Below, piece after piece: positions 1-7,100 of a DNA stretch of 13,757 nucleotides. Under the pieces are notes generated by a model, which searched no databases, had not been told where the DNA came from, and saw nothing but the letters and a program-made list of their open reading frames with translations. Source of the stretch: JBFWUW01 sp050247075 (GTDB lineage Bacteria; Planctomycetota; Planctomycetia; Pirellulales; JBFWUW01); contig JBFWUW010000117.1 in assembly GCA_050247075.1 (NCBI GenBank), positions 1-13,757 on the forward strand, given 5' to 3'. Both the position numbers and the translations under genes were made by a program. How positions within the stretch are numbered: the first letter of the stretch is position 1; the number at the start of each line of letters is the position of its first letter.

Positions 1-1485
1 GCCACGCTGATCGATCCCGGCGCGGGATTCTTTGAGACCGGGCTGTGGGCCGGCTACGAGATGTCTCGTGACTGGGGGGGCGCGCCGTCCGGGGGAGTGG
101 TGTGCGGGGTAGGGGCAATCGCCGGCCGGCTGCACATGTTGGTGGCCAACGATGCCACGGTAAAAGCCGGAGCGTTCTTTCCGATCACCGCCAAGAAGGT
201 GCTTCGCGCGCAGCGGATTGCCATGCAGAACCGCTTGCCGTTGGTTTATCTGGTCGATTCGGCGGGCATCTTTTTACCGCTGCAAGAGGATACTTTTCCC
301 GATGAGGACGACTTCGGACGCATCTTTCGCAACAACGCGGTGATTTCCGCGGCGGGCCTGGGCCAACTGGCCGCCATCATGGGCAACTGCGTGGCGGGAG
401 GGGGCTATCTGCCGGTCTTGTGCGATAAGTTGCTGATGACCGAGGGATCGGGCTTGTATCTGGCCGGCCCGGCCTTGGTAAAAAGCGCCATCGGCCAGGA
501 AGTCTCTAGCGAGGATCTGGGGGGAGCCAAAATGCACGCGCAGGTCAGCGGCACCATCGACTACCGCGACCCCAACGACGAAGCATGCCTGGAACGCATC
601 CGACGGCTGGTGGCCGCGGTGGCGGCGGATTCAGCCTTGCCGCCCGCTCCCTTCACACGGAAAGATTCGCGGGAACCCGTCCGCCCCGGCACCGACTTGT
701 ACGATTTGGTCAGCCCCAATTCGCGGCGCGATTACGAGGTGCGCCAAGTGCTGGACTGCATCATCGACGCGGCCAGCTTTGACGAGTACAAGCCCGAGTA
801 CGGCCAGTCGGTCGTCTGCGGAACGGCCCGGCTGGGCGGTTTTCCCGTGGGCATTGTCGCCAACCAGCATCACCCCGTTCGCCCGGCGGAAGGGCCAATA
901 CAATTTGGCGGCGTGTTGTATGTGGACAGCGCCGAGAAAGCCGCGCGGTTCGTGATGAACTGCAATCAAGACTGGCTGCCGATCATTTTCATGCAAGACG
1001 TGAACGGTTTCATGGTCGGCCGCGACAGCGAACGGGCCGGCATCATTAAGGCCGGAGCCAAACTGGTCAGCGCCATCAGCAATAGCCGCGTACCAAAACT
1101 AACGGTGATTACCGGCGGTTCGTTTGGAGCCGGCAATTACGCGCAGTGTGGCAAGGCCTTCGACCCGCGATTGATTTATGCCTGGCCCAACGCCCGCTGC
1201 GCGGTGATGGGTGCCGAGCAAGCCACCAGCACGCTGCTGGATATCACCGTCAAGAGCTTACAGCGGCAGGGGCAAGAAATCGACGCCGCGGAGTTGGCTG
1301 CCTTGCGCGACAAGGTTAAAGGAGACTACGAACGGCAGACTGACGTGCGTTACGGGGCCGCCCGCGGTTGGGTTGACCGGATCATCGACCCGGCCCATAC
1401 GCGGCAAGAGCTGATCCTTGGTCTGGAGATAGCCACGCGGCACGCCGAGCCAGAAGGCTACAAGTTGGGCGTCTTTCAGGTGTAG
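1..1485 (+). CDS. Acyl-CoA carboxylase, carboxyltransferase (beta) subunit, 5'-truncated by window edge
   Basis: Carboxyltransferase subunit of a biotin-dependent acyl-CoA carboxylase, which moves CO2 from carboxybiotin to an acyl-CoA in the cytoplasm. The frame is open from base 1, and the residues before the first ATG (61) already match the family (LIDPGAGFFETGLWAGYE), so the true start lies left of the window. About 494 residues are visible; the family usual is about 530. Family landmarks are VANDATVKAGAFFPITAKK, NRLPLVYLVDSAG, the glycine-rich MGNCVAGGGYLPV, EVSSEDLGGAKMHAQVSG, and in the C-terminal half FMVGRDSERAGIIKAGAKLV, GGSFGAGNYAQCGKAFDPR and WPNARCAVMGAEQA. These look most like methylcrotonyl-CoA carboxylase beta (leucine breakdown), as does the ending LGVFQV, but propionyl- or geranyl-CoA carboxylase cannot be excluded. 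The biotin-carrying alpha subunit is not in the window. Family call strong; substrate inferred. Confidence 0.93.
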   Translation, partial: ATLIDPGAGFFETGLWAGYEMSRDWGGAPSGGVVCGVGAIAGRLHMLVANDATVKAGAFFPITAKKVLRAQRIAMQNRLPLVYLVDSAGIFLPLQEDTFPDEDDFGRIFRNNAVISAAGLGQLAAIMGNCVAGGGYLPVLCDKLLMTEGSGLYLAGPALVKSAIGQEVSSEDLGGAKMHAQVSGTIDYRDPNDEACLERIRRLVAAVAADSALPPAPFTRKDSREPVRPGTDLYDLVSPNSRRDYEVRQVLDCIIDAASFDEYKPEYGQSVVCGTARLGGFPVGIVANQHHPVRPAEGPIQFGGVLYVDSAEKAARFVMNCNQDWLPIIFMQDVNGFMVGRDSERAGIIKAGAKLVSAISNSRVPKLTVITGGSFGAGNYAQCGKAFDPRLIYAWPNARCAVMGAEQATSTLLDITVKSLQRQGQEIDAAELAALRDKVKGDYERQTDVRYGAARGWVDRIIDPAHTRQELILGLEIATRHAEPEGYKLGVFQV

Positions 1486-1622
1486 CGGGCGAGAGTGCCG
1501 CCGTTTGTTGCAAAACTCCGGCCCGATTGATTCCTTTGCCCGGTGGGGCAAGTTATCATGTCGCTAGCGAGTTCCTGCCCGCCTCCCACCTATCATTCAT
1601 CCCAACCCAAAGGCGATACATC

Positions 1623-2633
1623 ATGCGTTTGGCCTCTTTGTGTTCAATTTCCATGTCGCTTGCGCTGGTGCTGGCTTCCACCTGGGCCGTTGCCGCCGAC
1701 CCCGCCGAGATCCGCGTGGGAATCATCGGCTTGGACACCTCGCATGTGGCCGCGTTTACCTCCGTCTTCAACCGCGACAACAACAGCGGCGATCTGGCGG
1801 GGGTGCGGGTGGTGGCGGCTTACCCTGGCGGCAGCCCCGATATTCCGGCCAGCGCCGATCGTGTTGAGGGATTCACCAAGCAACTGAAAGATCAAGGAAT
1901 TGAAATCGTCGATTCCATCGAGGATTTGTTAACCAAGGTCGATGCCGTGCTGCTGGAGAGTGTCGATGGCCGGCCCCACCTGGCGCAAGCCCGCCCGGTC
2001 ATCGCGGCCAAAAAGCCGCTGTTTATCGACAAGCCGCTGGCTGGTTCGCTGGCCGACGCCATCGCCATTTTTCAATTGGCTCGCGCGAATAACGTCCCCT
2101 GTTTTTCCAGCTCATCGCTCCGTTTCAGCCCTGGCATCATGGGGATGCGAAACAACGAGCAACTGGGCCGCGTACTGGGTTGCGCGGCGTATGGGCCCTG
2201 TTCTCTAGAGCCGCACCACCCCGACCTGTTTTGGTATGGAATTCACGGCGTAGAGACGCTGTTCACCATCATGGGAAAAGGCTGCAAGTCGGTAACGCGG
2301 GTGCATAGCGAAGGCAGCGACTTTGTGACCGGCACCTGGGAAGATGGCCGCATCGGCACATTCCGCGGCATTCGCGAGGGCAAGGCCGACTACGGTGCTT
2401 TGGTGTTTGGCGAAAAGGGCATTCTGCCCAGCGGCGGCTACGGCGGCTATGAGCCGTTGGTGGTGGAAATCGCCCGCTTCTTCCGCACGGGCGAAGCACC
2501 CGTCGATGAGGCCGAAACCTTGGAGATGTTCGCCTTCATGGAAGCCGCCGACGAAAGCAAGCGTCAAGACGGCGCGGTCGTAACACTGGAGAGCGTCATG
2601 CAAAAGGCCCAGGCCTCGTTGACGGACCAATAG
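1623..2633 (+). CDS. Exported Gfo/Idh/MocA-family oxidoreductase-like protein
   Basis: A 336-residue protein with an N-terminal Rossmann-like nucleotide-binding half and a C-terminal alpha/beta half typical of Gfo/Idh/MocA enzymes, which use NAD(P) on sugars and inositols. Residues 1-25 form a Sec-type signal peptide (hydrophobic core SMSLALVLAST, likely cleavage after AVA); no twin arginine is seen. The dinucleotide-loop strand is IRVGIIGLDTSH (about 31-42), lacking the full GxGxxG. The EKP signature is present as DKP in FIDKPLAG (about 133-140), and the conserved helix after the sheet starts at WYGIHGVETLFTIMG (about 203). The frame is open back to 1527, but the ATG at 1623 directly precedes the signal peptide and has a weak AAGGCG before it. 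The DUF1501 gene follows 52 bp downstream, so they may be co-transcribed. The export signal and degenerate glycine loop leave catalytic activity uncertain. Confidence 0.85.
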   Translation: MRLASLCSISMSLALVLASTWAVAADPAEIRVGIIGLDTSHVAAFTSVFNRDNNSGDLAGVRVVAAYPGGSPDIPASADRVEGFTKQLKDQGIEIVDSIEDLLTKVDAVLLESVDGRPHLAQARPVIAAKKPLFIDKPLAGSLADAIAIFQLARANNVPCFSSSSLRFSPGIMGMRNNEQLGRVLGCAAYGPCSLEPHHPDLFWYGIHGVETLFTIMGKGCKSVTRVHSEGSDFVTGTWEDGRIGTFRGIREGKADYGALVFGEKGILPSGGYGGYEPLVVEIARFFRTGEAPVDEAETLEMFAFMEAADESKRQDGAVVTLESVMQKAQASLTDQ

Positions 2634-2685
2634 CCAGAAAACAGGAAACGACCGTGCCATCCGTTGCCTCATGGCGGGGAGCAGC

Positions 2686-4077
2686 ATGAATTCACCAAAT
2701 CTCGCCCCCCGGTGCCCCGGCCCCATTCCTCGCCGCGAATTTTTGCAGGCAGGTTCGCTGTTGGTTGGCGGGATTGGCCTGAGCGACTTGCTGCGATTGA
2801 GAGCGGCGGCGGCCGAACAAGGCGCGCCCCAGCGCCAGACCTCCGTGATTTTGGTCTGGCTGGAAGGTGGTCCCAGCCAGTTTGAAACGTACGACCCCAA
2901 GCCAGATGCTCCGGCCGAATATCGCGGCGAATTCGGGTCGATTGCAACGGCCGTCCCCGGCCTGCGACTTTGCGAGTTGCTTCCGCTGCATGCCCAGGCC
3001 GCCGGCAAGTTCAACGTCATCCGCTCCATCGCGCACGATATCGCCGACCATCCGGGGGCGGCGGCCTTGGTCCTTAGCGGTCGGCGGCCAGCGAACATCA
3101 GCGATCCCGTTTCAAAATTCCCCGATCTTCCCAGCATCGCCAATTACATGCGCCGCGGTCGACGGACGGGCGTACCCAATTACGTCTCTAACGATGGGCA
3201 ACTCAAAGGGGGCGGCCCGGCCTACTTGGGTGCGGCGGCGGGTCCGTTCGTGGTTGAGGGCGATCCAAACTCGACGAGCTTTAAGGTCGATCATCTCACG
3301 GTCGATCCCGCCTGGCAGGCGCACCTGCGCGGCCGCGTGGAACTCAAGCGGGCCTTTGACCGGCTGCGCCGCGACCTCGATCAAGACGGTGCCATGCAGG
3401 CCGGCGACGAGTTCGACCGGCAGGCCCTTGATTTGCTGAGCAGCACGCAGGCCCGCGATGCGTTCGACATTCATCGCGAGCCGGCCCGCACCCGCGACCG
3501 CTACGGTCGGCATGAATGGGGGCAGCGGCTGCTACTGGCGCGGCGGCTGGTGGAGGCCGGCTGTGGTTTTGTCACGGTGCAACTGCGTGAATTTGGCACG
3601 GCACCCAAGAAGGGCCCCTTCACCTGGGACGATCACGGCGATGCCGAACATATCTTCAACGCCATGCGGCTGCGGCTGCCCGTGCTGGATGCCGGCGTGA
3701 CCGCCCTGGTCGAAGACTTGTGTGCTCGCGGCCGCGATCGTGATGTGCTGGTGATTGTCATGGGCGAGTTTGGCCGCACACCGCGGGTGAACATGGGCCG
3801 CGCTGCCCGCCCGGTCAATCCGGGGCGCGACCATTGGCCCGGTTCCATGTCGGTATTGGCCGCGGGCGGTGGCATGCGCACCGGCCAGGTAATCGGCTCG
3901 ACGACGCGCCTGGGCGACACACCCGCCACGCGGCGGCTCTCACCCCAGGATCTGCTGTCCACCATCTACCGCCATCTGGGGATCGACCCGGAATATTCCC
4001 TGATCGACTTCCGCGGTCGGCCGCTGCCAATTCTGCCAGCCGGCAAACCGATCGAGGAACTGCTGCCTCCGGCCTAA
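2686..4077 (+). CDS. DUF1501 family protein with Tat signal
   Basis: A 463-residue member of DUF1501, a sulfatase/phosphatase-like family very abundant in planctomycetes and usually of unknown substrate. The N-terminus carries a twin-arginine motif, PIPRREFLQAGSLLVGG (about 14-30), followed by a hydrophobic stretch, so a folded protein is probably exported. Conserved family blocks visible are WLEGGPSQFETYDPKP near the start, HDIADHPGAAALVLSGRRP (about 117), FTWDDHGDAEHIFN (about 310), VMGEFGRTPRVN (about 358) and GRDHWPGSMSVLAAGGG (about 379); the His/Asp residues resemble alkaline-phosphatase-fold metal ligands. I prefer the ATG at 2686, which has GGGGAG 4 bp upstream; the in-frame ATG at 2671 has no ribosome site. 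The usual DUF1549/DUF1553 partner is absent; the gene instead follows the Gfo/Idh/MocA-like gene, probably in one transcript. Family call firm; function unknown. Confidence 0.92.
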   Translation: MNSPNLAPRCPGPIPRREFLQAGSLLVGGIGLSDLLRLRAAAAEQGAPQRQTSVILVWLEGGPSQFETYDPKPDAPAEYRGEFGSIATAVPGLRLCELLPLHAQAAGKFNVIRSIAHDIADHPGAAALVLSGRRPANISDPVSKFPDLPSIANYMRRGRRTGVPNYVSNDGQLKGGGPAYLGAAAGPFVVEGDPNSTSFKVDHLTVDPAWQAHLRGRVELKRAFDRLRRDLDQDGAMQAGDEFDRQALDLLSSTQARDAFDIHREPARTRDRYGRHEWGQRLLLARRLVEAGCGFVTVQLREFGTAPKKGPFTWDDHGDAEHIFNAMRLRLPVLDAGVTALVEDLCARGRDRDVLVIVMGEFGRTPRVNMGRAARPVNPGRDHWPGSMSVLAAGGGMRTGQVIGSTTRLGDTPATRRLSPQDLLSTIYRHLGIDPEYSLIDFRGRPLPILPAGKPIEELLPPA

Positions 4078-4135
4078 TTCGGTTTGAGGTACCCGGTCCC
4101 CTGGGTTAGACTGGATCGCCAGGAGCCCCCCCGAA

Positions 4136-7100
4136 ATGGCCATCCCCGTCGAACAGTTCACCCGGCAGCTTAACGATTCCGGCCTGATGGCGGCCGATGA
4201 GTTGCATGCGCTGTTGAACGGGCTGCCGCCCGAGCGAAAGGTCGATGGCGAATCATTAGCCCGCGAGCTGGTTCGCCAGAAGAAACTGACCGCTTTTCAG
4301 GCTCAGCAGATCTACCACGGAAAGGACAAGCACCTGGTATTAGGCAACTATCGGGTGCTGGACAAGCTCGGCCAAGGAGGCATGGGCATGGTGCTGAAAG
4401 CCGAGCACGTCCGCATGAAACGGCTTGTTGCGCTAAAGGTGCTGTCCCCCGATGTCACCAAATCGCCCGAAGCCTTGCGGCGTTTTCAGCGCGAGGTCGA
4501 GGCGGCCGCCAAGTTGGAACATCCCAACATCGTCACGGCGCACGATGCCGATGAGGCGGGGGGCACGCATTTTCTGGTGATGCAATATGTCGAAGGGACC
4601 GACCTTTCGGTACTGCTCAAAAAAAACGGTCCTTTGTCGGTGGAGAAGGCCTTGCATTGTGTGCTTCAGGCAGCCAAAGGGTTAGAGTTCGCGCATAGCC
4701 GTGGCGTCGTTCATCGGGACATCAAACCGGCCAATTTGCTGTTAGATCAAGAGGGGACCATCAAGATCCTCGACATGGGCCTGGCCCGGCTCGACTCGGC
4801 CGGTCCCCAGCAAGACCAGCTTACCGGCACCGGGCAGATCATGGGGACGGTGGACTTCATGGCCCCGGAACAGGCCGCCGACACGCGGGCAGCCGACGCT
4901 CGGGCGGACATCTATTCACTGGGTGTGTCGCTGTGGTACCTGCTTACGGCTCGACCATTGTACGAAGGCGACACGGTGGTGATGAAGCTGATGGCGCATC
5001 AGCAGAAGCCGATCCCGTCGCTGTGCGAGGCTTGCCCCGCGGTCTCGCCAGACCTGGAAGCGGTCTTTGCCAAGATGGTCGCCAAGGCTCCGCACGATCG
5101 TTACCAGACGACGACCGAAGTCATCGCCGATCTGGAAGGCTGCCGAACGGGCGACAGGTCGTCGCCATCCTTTGGCCGGTCGCCGTCAGGAGAAGCCAGC
5201 CACCTCAGTTTGTTGAGTGGACCAGGGGGGACGTCCGCTGCGGGCGTGGCGTCGTCGTCGAAGACGGCAAAAGCGTCACCGGCCTTCGAGGCGACAATAT
5301 CCTTGCAATCACCGCTGGCAGGTACCGATCCCCAGACACAGAACTCGCTGGCCCTTCCCGTTGCGACCCGGCCAACGGCACAACCGGCCCGCAAGTCCGC
5401 GGGTGGCGTGCGCGGCGGTTGGAACAAGCTGCCGCCGGTAACGCGAATTGGCGCGCTGGCAGCCAGCGGAGCAATCGCCCTTTTGCTGGGGATTATTCTC
5501 CTGTTGCCCGGCAAGAAAGGGACGGTCAGGATCGAAACGAACGATCCGGCGATCGAAGTCGTCGTCCGCGAGACCGGGGCGACGATCAAGGGAGCGACCA
5601 CGGAAGACATCACGCTCACACCCGGAGAGCAAGTTTTCACCATCAAGCGCGGCGACTTGGAATTTGAGACCGACATGTTCGTCCTCAAGAAGGGCGATGT
5701 CGTAACGCTCAGGATCGACCTGCTGCCCGATAAGTTGCAGGCCACGCTGGGAGACAAGCCACTAGGTTCGAAGGCCCTGAGGAATCAACCCGCGGGCAAT
5801 TCCATTGCCGGAGAAAGTGCCAAGGGTTGGCACGGCTGGCCAGCCGATGCACCGCCGCCGGCGATCGCGCCGTTCGACGCCGCGCAGGCCAGGCAGCATC
5901 AAGAAGCCTGGGCCGCACACCTAGGAGTGCCAGTCGAGTTCGAAAACAGCATCGGCATGAAGTTCGTGCTCATCCCGCCGGGCGAGTTCACGATGGGCTC
6001 CACGGCCACGGAGATCGAGGCGGCGCTCGTGGCGGCCGGTGGAGACGCGAATTGGAAGGAGCATATTTCCAGTGAAGGGCCACGGCACAAAGTGATCCTG
6101 ACGCAACCGCTTTACCTGGGTGTCCACGAGGTGACGCAGCCCCAGTACGAGAAAGTCATGGGGCAGAATCCGTCTCACTTTGCCCCGATGGGTGCGGGAA
6201 AAGACGCCGTCGTGGGCCTGGACACCAGCAGCTCCGCCGTGGAAACGGTGAGTTGGAATGACGCGGCCGAGTTCTGCGCCAAGCTCAGCGAGCAAGAGAA
6301 ACTCAAGCCGTTCTATTTTCGTTCCGGCGAGACGGTGACGATGTTGGAAGGGACCGGCTACCGCTTGCCCACGGAAGCCGAATGGGAGTTTGCCTGCCGC
6401 GCGGGAACGACGACCAGGTACTGGATCGGTGACAAGGACGAGGCCTTGCCGGCGGCCGGCTGGTTTGGCGTGAACAGCGGTGGCCGCACGCACGCGGTGG
6501 GCGAACTAAAGGCGAATCCGCTCGGACTCTACGATATTCACGGCAACGTCTGGGAATGGGTGCAGGACTGGTGGGAACCAACTTACTACGGGCAGTTCCG
6601 AGAGAAGCCCGCACTTGACCCAGATGGCCCATCTTCCGCCGGTTCCCGGCGCGTGATCCGGGGCGGCAGTTGGACCTACAACGCCTCCAACTGCCGGGCA
6701 TCGGATCGCTACGCCCACGGCCCGTCGCTCCGTAGCCTCAACATCGGATTTCGGCTCGCGTTGGCGGTAGATGCGGTGAAAGCGGCGATTGCCAAGGGAC
6801 AAGCCTCGCCCGCCGATGCAGTGTCCGGTTGGCACGGCTGGCCTGCGGATGCTCCCAGACCTGCCATCGCGTCGTTCGACGATAAACAAGCGAAGCAGCA
6901 CCAAGAAGCCTGGGCCGCACACCTAGGAGTGCCAGTCGAGTTCGAAAACAGCATCGGCATGCAGTTCGTCCTCATCCCGCCGGGCGAATTCACGATGGGC
7001 AGCACGGCTGCGGAGATCGAGGCGGCGCTCGTGGTCGCCGGAGAGGACAAGCATTGGCAAGACTGCATCAAGAGTGAAGCCCCCCAGCACAAGGTCATTC

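Noticed and set aside
2671..2685. Earlier start for the DUF1501 gene at ATG 2671
   Set aside because: No ribosome site lies before it, and the purine-rich GGGGAG falls between it and the ATG at 2686; kept only as an alternative.
2205..3143. Long minus-strand open frame of 312 codons
   Set aside because: It lies opposite the Gfo/Idh/MocA-like and DUF1501 genes, both with clear family motifs; the translation shows no recognisable domain. A GC-rich antisense shadow.
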